Positions 1-5,388 are shown, numbered from the stretch's first letter. The stretch is DNA of 5,388 nucleotides from Candidatus Margulisiibacteriota bacterium (GCA_031279615.1 JAITIE010000139.1:1-5388); one strand, 5' to 3'. Translations and numbers: made by a program. The notes: generated from the letters alone by a model not told the origin.

Positions 1-213
1 AGCTCCATTAGTATACAAATCTCCCGTCGATGCCGTTCCAGAAAACGTATGACTGTGCTTTGGCAACTGACTAGTATCCGTGCCGCCGGTTTGTCTGGCT
101 TGCGTTCCGCCGCAAATAAATTTGTTTGTTAGATTTATCGTCCCGTTTGTGCCGTCGCAAACATGCCAGCCGGGTATGCCGCCCGCCCTGTCCCAGAGCT
201 GGCCGTCATACAT
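1..213 (-). CDS. Phage tail-collar domain protein, partial (3' end beyond left edge)
   Basis: I translated this minus-strand frame by hand. It is open from 270 to the left edge, with an in-frame TAG at 273-271 and a first ATG at 213. From that ATG it gives 71 residues with the hallmarks of a tail-collar / microcystin-dependent-protein domain: PGWHVCDGTNGT (residues 14-25), then NLTNKFICGG, then a TGG turn, then LPKHSHTF. In the family this fold lies in receptor-binding tips of phage tail fibres or phage-tail-like particles. The C-terminal part lies outside the window. The start is uncertain. No Shine-Dalgarno sequence precedes ATG 213, and the codons just upstream (ending SIVSFL) resemble the beta-strand that normally leads into this domain, so the frame may once have continued further 5' and been cut. 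The identity of the domain is fairly secure; whether the gene is intact or a remnant is not. Confidence 0.72.
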   Translation of the reverse strand, partial: MYDGQLWDRAGGIPGWHVCDGTNGTINLTNKFICGGTQARQTGGTDTSQLPKHSHTFSGTASTGDLYTNGA

Positions 214-214
214 C

Positions 215-221
215 AAGAAAG
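215..221 (+). promoter_or_regulatory. Weak ribosome binding site supporting TTG start
   Basis: AAGAAAG lies 6 nt before TTG 228. It is a weak purine-rich match rather than a true GGAGG, but it is the only plausible site upstream of the HTH domain. It is the reason for choosing TTG 228 over ATG 126. It also lies just upstream of, and antisense to, the apparent start of the collar gene. Confidence 0.35.
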
Positions 222-227
222 AAACTA

Positions 228-557
228 TTGAGCAAAAAACTGGAAACGCTTCGCCAGCACAGCGGACAGACTATTGAAGCCAGCGCGGACAGCTTGGATA
301 TGGCAGTGAGCGAGTACTTCCGTTTTCTCAAAGGCCAGCGGCTGCCGCATCTGCTCACACTGCTGCGCCTCAGCAAAAAATACGGCGTTACGCTCGACTG
401 GTGGTTTAGTGAATTGGACATTCCGCCTGGAGACAAAGCGGCCTTCCGGCAAAAAACTTTTGAGCTGCGGACTTTAAGTCTGCTCAAAAAATTTCCACTT
501 CCAGCGCAAAATGCCGCGCTGGACGTTCTGGCCGCGCTCGCTAAAAATCTGTCTTAG
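228..557 (+). CDS. Small XRE-family (Cro/C1-type) HTH regulator
   Basis: This is a 109-residue protein if it starts at TTG 228. Residues about 4-60 match a Cro/C1 helix-turn-helix domain: an opening LETLRQHSGQT helix pair, a recognition region around SLDMAVSEYFRFLKGQRLP, and the closing LSKKYGVTLDWWFSE, the usual 'lgvslDwL' ending of XRE domains. The remaining ~45 residues are charged and helical with no domain I recognise; they may mediate dimerisation. The frame stays open upstream to ATG 126, but that stretch is the antisense of the collar domain, so I reject that start. TTG 228 has an AAGAAAG purine run 6 nt upstream. Another in-frame start, ATG 300, would cut into the HTH. It probably binds DNA as a repressor or activator; its target is unknown. 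Next to a phage tail fragment it could be a phage-derived regulator. Its stop codon overlaps the stop codon of the convergent glycosidase gene. Confidence 0.7.
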   Translation: MSKKLETLRQHSGQTIEASADSLDMAVSEYFRFLKGQRLPHLLTLLRLSKKYGVTLDWWFSELDIPPGDKAAFRQKTFELRTLSLLKKFPLPAQNAALDVLAALAKNLS

Positions 558-2836
558 TACCAGTCCGCCAGCGCCCAGATCACGCCCGGGCGCATGTACA
601 TGGACGCGACAAATTTATTGCGGGTGTCCCAGCCCTCCGGCGTACGGAATAACATGCCTTTTTTGTAAAGCAGGTCGTTGACGCGCCGCAGCAGTTTTTC
701 CGCCTTTCTTCTCTGCCCGCGGATGAGCAGGTGTCCGGCAAAAGCGTAATTCACACCGGTCCAGGCGTCATTGCCCTGCGGCATTTTCACCGGCTGACCT
801 CCGGCGGTGCGGCCGTTGACCAGACCGTACAGTCCGTTTTTCATACTAAGAAAATTACTGCGGTAAATATGTTTTAACGCGGCGTTTATCTGTGCAGGCT
901 CCAGCACACCAGGCAGATGCATTTGCTCCAGAAACCATTGTCCGGCCAGCTGTGCCGCCATGACATCGCTGGAGTATTCATCAAAATTAAAATAGCGTCC
1001 GTTCCAGAGTTTGCGGTTCAGTGAATCTTTGGCCTTTTTGAGGTAAAGCCGCCATTTTTTGGCCTGTTCTTTTTTGTCGAGTATTTCCGCGATCTGCACA
1101 CCGGCCTGCAAAGAAGCCAGGCGCAAAATGCCGCAGTAGGCGGATGTTCCCCGCATCAGCCAGTTGTCAAAAGTTTGGTCAGGAAAATTTTCATTCTCCG
1201 GCAGTCCGTCCGCATCCTTGTCAAACGCGGAGAGATACTCGATCGCCTTGAGCAGTCCCGGCCAGCATTCCGCCAAAAACTCGTGATCTTTTTTACCGTC
1301 GTAATAATAAGCGCGGTAAACTTGCAACACGTATTTGGAATTTAAATCTTTCCAGCGGTTGGCGTTCTGCCAGATATAAGCGTTGAGCTTGGCCCAGGGC
1401 GCTTCGAGCGGCGAGCCGAGGTCATGCGGCAAGGCGTGCCGGCGCTTGCGTAAATCGCGCTGAATAAATTTTTTGTTGTGCTCGCCGCTGACCGTAATTT
1501 TTTCCGAAACAGCCGCCTGCGTGTGATAATCCACCTTGGCCGGATCTTCCAGAAAAATCGCTTTGGTAAATTCCTGCATAATCTTTTTTTCGACGTCCGG
1601 CCAAAATTTAGCCAGCGGAAACGCGCCAAAAAAACGCACGTCCAGCGTTTCATAAAAAAGATAATCGTAACACTCCAGGTAAGAATACAAACCGGTGCGC
1701 GCGTCCCAAATACTGCCGCCGTCCGCCAGATAATACAATTCATTGAACATCGCCAGCGCGACACGCGGCGGAACTTTTCGGGCGACCGCGCTGTGCCAGC
1801 GTGTGATTTCAGCGGAATATTTATCCATATTTTCCAATACTTCCCGCGCCAGGGCAAAAGAATTCTCGCCAGTCGCGCCAAAATACTTCGTGTAATACCT
1901 CTGCACTTTGCCGTTCAAACAAAAAGGAATATCCCAGACCAGCGCGAAAGGCAGCGTAACCGTTTCCCCGGGATTTAAGTACACCTTGACCGCCAGCGCG
2001 CCGGCTGGCTGCGCGTATCTTGTGCTGACGTTTTCCGGCAAAATACCCCGCGCCGCAAAAGATTCCCAGATCTCCGGCGCGCCGCTCTCCGCATCAAACT
2101 GTGTGCAAAAAGAAACCTGCGCGCCCTCCGGCGCATAAGTCGCCAGACACATCTCGCCGGACAGCGCGTCCGCGCGCGCGGACTCCGTCTGAAAAACAAT
2201 GCCCTTGTAATCCGCGTCTTCCACGCGCTTGTTGAGGCGACGGCCAGTATTTTTCACAAATTTTTGCTCGGTCGCCGCGCCGCTGTTGTCAAAACCCCAG
2301 CCTAAAATATTCTGCCAGCTGAACAGCACGGCGATTTCCTGCGGCCGCTTTTGTTTATTGCTGATCTGCACTTTAAAACACGCGGCCGGATAAGCTGTCT
2401 CTCGGTAATTGTGCGGCAATACCGGTGAAAACTGCTCAACCGTCACATCCAGCTCTTTGTACTGATACCACGATTTCGGATACAGCGCGGCGTACTCGCA
2501 TTTTTTGGGATTTAATTTCCGCTTCGTCCAGATTTTACTGCGCAGTGACAGCGGGTAGGCTTCGGTTTTGTTTTTGGTCTTGCGAAAAACCGCCAGGCCG
2601 CAAACGTCCAAAATTTCCTCGATATGCACGCCCGGAAAAAGATGCCAGATATTGAAATCCCCGTAAGGACTGCGGCTAAAAGTGCCAGCGCCCAAGCCGC
2701 CCAGCGGCGCGCCCTGTGGAAAAGAATCGATCATCGGATAATTTGCTTGAGGTTTCAGGGTTTTCAGCCGCGCCAGCCTCTGCAACGTAATGCGGTACGC
2801 GTTCTTAGGAATTTTCAAACATTCCGCCGGAAACAT
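554..2836 (-). CDS. GH116 family beta-glycosidase (GBA2/bile-acid beta-glucosidase-like)
   Basis: This 760-residue protein has the two-domain plan of glycoside hydrolase family 116. The N-terminal beta-sandwich domain opens with PLGGLGAGTFSRSPYGDFN (residues 44-62). The C-terminal (alpha/alpha)6 catalytic domain carries FNELYYLADGGSIW (364-377), PHDLG (470-474), WKDLNSKYVLQVYR (495-508) and DADGLPEN (541-548). Compared from memory with human GBA2, the nucleophile should be E388 in YSYLECYDY and the acid/base D557 in DQTFDNW; both are present. Family members are retaining enzymes that cleave beta-glucosides, beta-xylosides or glucosylceramide; the substrate cannot be told from sequence. There is no signal peptide, so it should be cytoplasmic and act on imported oligosaccharides or glycosides. 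It is somewhat shorter than GBA2 (~930 residues) but appears complete. ATG 2836 immediately follows the stop codon of the small membrane-protein gene, with only a weak GAAG upstream, suggesting translational coupling. Its TAA overlaps the HTH gene's stop codon. Confidence 0.9.
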   Translation of the reverse strand: MFPAECLKIPKNAYRITLQRLARLKTLKPQANYPMIDSFPQGAPLGGLGAGTFSRSPYGDFNIWHLFPGVHIEEILDVCGLAVFRKTKNKTEAYPLSLRSKIWTKRKLNPKKCEYAALYPKSWYQYKELDVTVEQFSPVLPHNYRETAYPAACFKVQISNKQKRPQEIAVLFSWQNILGWGFDNSGAATEQKFVKNTGRRLNKRVEDADYKGIVFQTESARADALSGEMCLATYAPEGAQVSFCTQFDAESGAPEIWESFAARGILPENVSTRYAQPAGALAVKVYLNPGETVTLPFALVWDIPFCLNGKVQRYYTKYFGATGENSFALAREVLENMDKYSAEITRWHSAVARKVPPRVALAMFNELYYLADGGSIWDARTGLYSYLECYDYLFYETLDVRFFGAFPLAKFWPDVEKKIMQEFTKAIFLEDPAKVDYHTQAAVSEKITVSGEHNKKFIQRDLRKRRHALPHDLGSPLEAPWAKLNAYIWQNANRWKDLNSKYVLQVYRAYYYDGKKDHEFLAECWPGLLKAIEYLSAFDKDADGLPENENFPDQTFDNWLMRGTSAYCGILRLASLQAGVQIAEILDKKEQAKKWRLYLKKAKDSLNRKLWNGRYFNFDEYSSDVMAAQLAGQWFLEQMHLPGVLEPAQINAALKHIYRSNFLSMKNGLYGLVNGRTAGGQPVKMPQGNDAWTGVNYAFAGHLLIRGQRRKAEKLLRRVNDLLYKKGMLFRTPEGWDTRNKFVASMYMRPGVIWALADWY

Positions 2837-3007
2837 TTAGAAAACTTCGGTCAATCCGTAAATCACAAAAGCTAAACCCAAAAACAAACTGTTCAGCACC
2901 AGCAGCGCGCAGGTCGCCTCACTGGCATTATATTTTTCACCGACGGCGATATACGCGCCCACCAGCAGGGACAACAGCATACAAACGCCAATAATAAGAA
3001 TCAGCAT
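2837..3007 (-). CDS. Small two-helix membrane protein, unknown function
   Basis: This 56-residue hydrophobic protein has two predicted transmembrane helices, about residues 2-22 (MLILIIGVCMLLSLLVGAYI and on) and 33-52 (CALLVLNSLFLGLAFVIYGL), joined by a short polar loop (GEKYNASEAT). The chosen ATG at 3007 has a good Shine-Dalgarno sequence (GAGGTG, 4 nt spacer) and lies about 20 nt downstream of a strong -10 box. The frame runs further upstream to 3163, but that extension would read through the promoter and has no ribosome site. The TAA stop directly abuts the ATG of the GH116 gene, so the two are almost certainly co-transcribed and probably translationally coupled. I do not recognise the family. 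A role in membrane anchoring or glycoside uptake alongside the hydrolase is possible but is inference only. Confidence 0.68.
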   Translation of the reverse strand: MLILIIGVCMLLSLLVGAYIAVGEKYNASEATCALLVLNSLFLGLAFVIYGLTEVF

Positions 3008-3011
3008 AGCG

Positions 3012-3017
3012 CACCTC
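3012..3017 (-). promoter_or_regulatory. Ribosome binding site of the small membrane protein
   Basis: On the minus strand GAGGTG lies 4 nt before ATG 3007 (core GAGG with 6 nt spacing). It favours the short 56-residue product over the longer open frame from 3163. Confidence 0.6.
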
Positions 3018-3034
3018 GCAAAAAAGATACGCGA

Positions 3035-3064
3035 ATTATACACCCGGGCAAAAGGGTTTGTCTT
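3035..3064 (-). promoter_or_regulatory. Sigma70-type promoter for the membrane protein-GH116 operon
   Basis: Read on the minus strand, a perfect TATAAT -10 box occupies 3040-3035. AAGACA, four of six matches to the -35 consensus, occupies 3064-3059, with an 18-bp spacer. Transcription would begin near 3028, leaving a leader of about 20 nt that carries the GAGGTG ribosome site. Position, orientation and spacing all fit the downstream ATG at 3007. No comparably good promoter was found for the divergent plus-strand unit. Confidence 0.55.
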
Positions 3065-3157
3065 GCCGAAGCCGCGCGCGAGGTTGGCATTTTTCTTGCA
3101 GTATATCCAAATATAAGTTGGCAAAAATGTTGGGAATTTTGATGGAGCGAAATATTT

Positions 3158-3364
3158 ATGCAAAATTTTAATATTGTTGAAAAAATCAAGAATTTAAAGC
3201 CGCTAAAAATCGCGGAATATGAAGAAGGCGTTTCCCGCGTAAACTCCAAGATTATTAACATGGCAACTTGGGAAGCGCCTCTTGATAAAAGATTAGCACA
3301 ATTTTTCGACAAATCAAGGGAAATAACGAAAGGAGGATTTTATGAATCCGGTCAAAGAAATTAA
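3158..3364 (+). CDS. Hypothetical 68-residue leader ORF overlapping the ATPase gene
   Basis: This is a short, lysine-rich ORF starting at ATG 3158, with a GGAG ribosome site at 3144-3147 (10 nt spacer, somewhat long). It overlaps the start of the following ATPase gene by 23 nt, and that gene's strong ribosome site lies inside it. The product looks soluble: an amphipathic N-terminal stretch (VEKIKNLKPLKIAEYEEG), then LDKRLAQFFDKSREIT; no signal peptide, transmembrane helix or family I recognise. The DNA is visibly more A+T-rich than the flanking genes. Because the ATPase lacks the usual N-terminal domain of its family, this ORF could be a separate small partner, a remnant of a lost N-terminal part, or a leader whose translation couples to the ATPase. 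Its last ~10 codons are constrained by the overlapped ribosome site and start codon, so they say little. Whether it is expressed is uncertain. Confidence 0.42.
   Translation: MQNFNIVEKIKNLKPLKIAEYEEGVSRVNSKIINMATWEAPLDKRLAQFFDKSREITKGGFYESGQRN
3329..3336 (+). promoter_or_regulatory. Near-perfect Shine-Dalgarno site for the ATPase
   Basis: AAAGGAGG lies 5 nt before ATG 3342. It is the strongest ribosome site in the window and fixes the ATPase start, showing that the short N-terminus is genuine and not a mis-called start. It is embedded in the 3' part of the preceding leader ORF. Confidence 0.8.
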
Positions 3365-4301
3365 CGATCTGCTCGACTATTGTCTGGCGGGAAATATCTC
3401 GGACATCCATATCGAGTCTTTTCAAGAATACTTTCAGGCGCGCTGCCGCGAGGACGGACTGCTGGCGGTCTGGCGGCGGTACCCGGCAGCCGAGCGCGGA
3501 CAGTTTTTTTCGCGGCTCAAAATAATGGCCGGCATCGACACGAATAAATTTGGCGTGCAGGACGGCCGTTTTACCTACAAAGACCGTGATGTGCGCCTGT
3601 CGGTTATGCCGGTGTTTTGGGGCGAAAAAATAGTTTTGCGCCTGCTGGGACATTCTTTACAACTGGACATCAGCTCGCTGGGTCTGCCGCCCGCCATACT
3701 GCCGTCGTTGCAAAATAATATCCGCAGAACAGCCGGCCTGATTTTGGTCACCGGGCCGACCGGCTCCGGCAAAACAACCACGCTTTATTCTTTGCTTAAA
3801 TTATTGGACTGCGCGCAAAAGAACATTGTCACCATCGAAGACCCCATAGAATATCAACTGGAAGGCATCAATCAGGTGCAGATCAATCAAGCCCGCAATC
3901 TGGATTTTGCCGGAGTATTGCGCGCGGTTTTGCGGCAGGACCCGGATATTATTTTCATCGGGGAAATCCGCGACGAAACAACCGCGCAAATAGCGGTGCG
4001 CGCGGCATTGACCGGACATCTGGTTTTGGCCACACTGCACACCCGCGACACGCTGGAAACTTCTACACGGCTGCTCGACCTCGGCATCGCCAAATACCTG
4101 CTCGACGCTGTGCTGGTTTGTATTCTCTCCCAGCGGCTTTACCGCAAACTCTGTCCGTCAGCGCCCGGCGGCTTCAAAGGCCGTTCCGGCTTATTCGAGT
4201 ACCGCTCTTTTCCGGACAGCATAACGCGTTCTTTTGCCGAATCCTGTGAAGAGATACTAAAAAATGGCTTAACTACGGCAAAAGAATTATTGTTTGATTG
4301 A
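3342..4301 (+). CDS. Compact GspE/PilB-type secretion or pilus assembly ATPase
   Basis: This 319-residue member of the type II secretion / type IV pilus ATPase family would be a cytoplasmic hexamer powering pilin polymerisation. All nucleotide-handling motifs are present: Walker A GPTGSGKT (138-145), Asp box IVTIEDPIEY (162-171), Walker B region LRQDPDIIFIGEIRD (197-211) and His box TGHLVLATLHT (224-234). The N-terminal part carries the SDIHIE motif (20-25). GEIRD rather than GEMRD, and GINQVQIN after the Asp box, place it with extension ATPases (GspE/PilB/ComGA) and not with PilT retraction ATPases. It is unusually short. Typical GspE/PilB proteins exceed 500 residues, and here the N-terminal T2SSE_N domain is absent. 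After SQRLYRKLCP (263-272) the sequence goes straight to GGFKGRSGLFEY, so the four-cysteine zinc insert is missing, as I recall for ComGA-like forms. No pilin or other pilus gene is nearby, so its partners must lie elsewhere. Confidence 0.9.
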   Translation: MNPVKEINDLLDYCLAGNISDIHIESFQEYFQARCREDGLLAVWRRYPAAERGQFFSRLKIMAGIDTNKFGVQDGRFTYKDRDVRLSVMPVFWGEKIVLRLLGHSLQLDISSLGLPPAILPSLQNNIRRTAGLILVTGPTGSGKTTTLYSLLKLLDCAQKNIVTIEDPIEYQLEGINQVQINQARNLDFAGVLRAVLRQDPDIIFIGEIRDETTAQIAVRAALTGHLVLATLHTRDTLETSTRLLDLGIAKYLLDAVLVCILSQRLYRKLCPSAPGGFKGRSGLFEYRSFPDSITRSFAESCEEILKNGLTTAKELLFD

Positions 4302-4310
4302 TGTGGATAA
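4302..4310 (-). promoter_or_regulatory. DnaA-box-like nonamer (perfect match)
   Basis: TGTGGATAA on the plus strand reads TTATCCACA on the minus strand, an exact match to the consensus DnaA box. It begins immediately after the ATPase stop codon. Taken alone, a 9-mer match can occur by chance. Its weight comes from two further one-mismatch copies in the same orientation at the other end of the same intergenic region. Confidence 0.45.
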
Positions 4311-4366
4311 CTTGTTTAAAACACCCGGAATATTTTGTCCCGCGAAAAAAAATTTTTACAATTACT

Positions 4367-4430
4367 AAAAAAATTCAACACTATATGTGTAGATTTTGTT
4401 GGCCACAAAACACTACATATAGTGTTTTTT
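4367..4430. terminator. Bidirectional Rho-independent terminator between convergent genes
   Basis: A perfect 12-bp inverted repeat pairs 4377-4388 (AACACTATATGT) with 4415-4426 (ACATATAGTGTT). Inside it a second 6-bp stem, TTTTGT (4394-4399) with ACAAAA (4405-4410), closes a five-base loop, and a small internal bulge separates the two stems. T-residues follow on the plus strand to 4430. A run of seven As at 4367-4373 supplies a T-tract for minus-strand transcripts. It therefore can end both the ATPase transcript and the convergent ispE transcript. The stem is A/T-rich and so weaker than a classic GC stem, but length and position make the call good. Confidence 0.72.
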
Positions 4431-4503
4431 ATCTGTTTATGCCAAAAACCGCTTGAATTCCGATAAAATCAGGCTTTCCTGCTGTCGCCAAATAAAAATG
4501 TTC

Positions 4504-4523
4504 CGTGGATAAGTCGTGGATAA
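4504..4523 (-). promoter_or_regulatory. Tandem pair of DnaA-box-like nonamers
   Basis: CGTGGATAA occurs twice, at 4504-4512 and 4515-4523, with starts 11 bp apart (about one helical turn). On the minus strand each reads TTATCCACG, one mismatch from the consensus TTATCCACA. The second copy ends one base from the ispE stop codon. Both have the same orientation as the perfect copy at 4302-4310. The ~190 bp between them is A/T-rich and holds the terminator hairpin. The sites could belong to a replication origin or a DnaA-titrating or regulatory cluster; sequence alone cannot choose. Confidence 0.42.
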
Positions 4524-4524
4524 A

Positions 4525-5379
4525 CTAATCTTCGAGGATTATTTGTGCGGAATTTATTGTTTCTATCGAATAAATTTCATACCGGTCAGAAAGCGAGTTA
4601 GCAACCGTATCACGGGTACCCTCGTCCTTATAAAAAGCAAAAAGCGCCGCGCCAGACCCCGACATATTACAGGCAATGGGGTTAGCCGCTTTTAGCAGCT
4701 GCCTGTAGGCCGGCAATTCAGGCCGCAGAGCGATTGCCGCTGGCCAGAGAGCATTATGCGTCGGAATATTTTCCGCTGAAATTTTACCCTCTATATATGC
4801 ATCGTCAGAAAAAAATTCAGACCCGGCAGGACGGTAAGCCTCGTACACTTCGGCGGTGGAAAGCGCAAACGGCGGTTTTAAAATCAGGCCAAACAACCGC
4901 GGTAATTCGGGGATTTTTCGCAACGCTTCTCCGCGGCCAACGGCGAGATAGGAGCCGCCGCGCAAACAATAAGCGATATCCGAGCCAAGCTGATTGGCGA
5001 TTTTTTCTAATTCGGCCAGCGGTAAATTGAGCGCCAAAAATTTGTTCAGGCCGACCAGCGCGCCGGCGCAGTCTGTCGAGCCTCCGGCCAGACCGGCCGC
5101 CAGCGGAATTTTTTTGGTCAAGGTAATTTTGACGCCCTGCGCCGGCGCGTATTTTTGTAAAAAAATTTCCGCCGCGCGATAAACCAAATTTTGCTCCGGA
5201 CGGTCTGTGATGCCGGACGGCAAATTTATTTCCAATCTATCCGCCCGCGCGAACTCCAGCGTGTCGTACAAAGAAATTGATTGCAAGATAGTCCGCAATT
5301 CATGATAACCGTCGCGGCGTTTGCCGAGCACGCTCAAGACTAGATTTATTTTAGCGGCGCTCTTGACCCGCAAAGTCAT
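4525..5379 (-). CDS. ispE: 4-diphosphocytidyl-2-C-methyl-D-erythritol kinase (IspE)
   Basis: This 284-residue GHMP-superfamily kinase is the usual IspE length. It phosphorylates the 2-hydroxyl of CDP-methylerythritol with ATP in the cytoplasmic MEP (non-mevalonate) pathway to isoprenoid precursors. The N-terminal signature is intact: AAKINLVLSVLGKRRDGYH (residues 8-26), including K10 and H26, which align with the catalytic or substrate-binding K10 and H26 of the E. coli enzyme. The ATP-binding glycine loop is PLAAGLAGGSTD (92-103), a variant of the common GLGGGSSDAA. The catalytic aspartate is D134 in GSDIAYCLRGG, and the C-terminal GHMP motif is MSGSGAALF (239-247). An in-frame TAA at 5385-5383 leaves ATG 5379 as the natural start. 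The few upstream bases in the window (A/T-rich) show no Shine-Dalgarno site. Transcription is convergent with the ATPase gene, and the hairpin at 4367-4430 probably ends it. Confidence 0.95.
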   Translation of the reverse strand: MTLRVKSAAKINLVLSVLGKRRDGYHELRTILQSISLYDTLEFARADRLEINLPSGITDRPEQNLVYRAAEIFLQKYAPAQGVKITLTKKIPLAAGLAGGSTDCAGALVGLNKFLALNLPLAELEKIANQLGSDIAYCLRGGSYLAVGRGEALRKIPELPRLFGLILKPPFALSTAEVYEAYRPAGSEFFSDDAYIEGKISAENIPTHNALWPAAIALRPELPAYRQLLKAANPIACNMSGSGAALFAFYKDEGTRDTVANSLSDRYEIYSIETINSAQIILED

Positions 5380-5388
5380 TATTTAATA

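Noticed and set aside
126..227. Upstream extension of the HTH protein to ATG 126 (143 residues in total)
   Set aside because: The extra residues are cysteine/arginine/proline-rich and are the antisense of a recognisable tail-collar domain. No ribosome site precedes ATG 126.
1342..1978. Long overlapping open frames on both strands inside the glycosidase gene
   Set aside because: They are arginine- or proline-rich shadow frames of a strongly supported GH116 coding sequence, with no family signature or ribosome site.
3084..3123. TTGGCA repeated at 3084-3089 and 3118-3123, with a TATAAG at 3112-3117, as a promoter for the plus-strand unit, and a CATTTTT/AAAAATG inverted repeat as an operator
   Set aside because: None of the -35/-10 combinations has acceptable spacing (10, 12 or 22 bp). 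The inverted repeat is only 7 bp with a long A/T-rich spacer, which is easily chance.
3008..3163. N-terminal extension of the small membrane protein (108 residues from 3163)
   Set aside because: It would translate through the TATAAT promoter region. The internal ATG at 3007 has a proper Shine-Dalgarno site, and the extension shows no domain.
3255..3653. Minus-strand 132-codon open frame opposite the ATPase start
   Set aside because: It is antisense to the conserved N-terminal region of the ATPase and shows no recognisable motif.
4448..4500. Short CAGG-CCTG hairpin and EcoRI-like palindrome downstream of the terminator
   Set aside because: A four-base stem has no significance in isolation, and no regulatory motif or small RNA signal accompanies it.

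Overview
The window is ordinary-looking bacterial chromosome with Shine-Dalgarno-led genes on both strands and, at its left edge, a scrap of phage-type sequence. The non-mevalonate isoprenoid gene ispE shows that the host is a bacterium. The mixed composition (GCGCC-rich coding sequence, A/T-tract intergenic DNA), a GH116 glycosidase and a type II/IV pilus-family ATPase would suit a poorly characterised, possibly uncultured, diderm lineage, but nothing here fixes the phylum. The organism assignment is inference only.

Layout. (a) 1-213, minus strand: a phage tail-collar (microcystin-dependent-protein-like) fragment that runs off the left edge. (b) 228-557, plus strand: a small XRE/Cro-C1-type HTH regulator with a probable TTG start, placed head-to-head with and almost touching the collar fragment. 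(c) 3007 down to 554, minus strand: a two-gene unit with a good sigma70-like promoter. It comprises a 56-residue two-helix membrane protein whose TAA directly abuts the ATG of a 760-residue GH116 beta-glycosidase (GBA2 family). The glycosidase stop codon overlaps the stop codon of the HTH gene tail-to-tail. (d) 3158-4301, plus strand: a 68-codon leader ORF of unknown function overlapping a compact GspE/PilB-type secretion/pilus ATPase of 319 residues, which lacks both the usual N-terminal domain and the zinc-binding cysteine insert. (e) 4302-4524: a convergent intergenic region with a bidirectional hairpin terminator in A/T-rich DNA, flanked by three DnaA-box-like nonamers in the same orientation. 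(f) 5379 down to 4525, minus strand: ispE.

The genes do not form one pathway. They read as separate units: a sugar-cleaving operon, an ATPase unit, an isoprenoid housekeeping gene, and a phage-derived edge with a regulator. The least routine signals are the DnaA-box cluster between the ATPase and ispE, the stripped-down ATPase with its overlapping leader ORF, and the colliding 5' ends at 213/228, which suggest a recombination scar. I saw no tRNA, rRNA, CRISPR array or insertion sequence.
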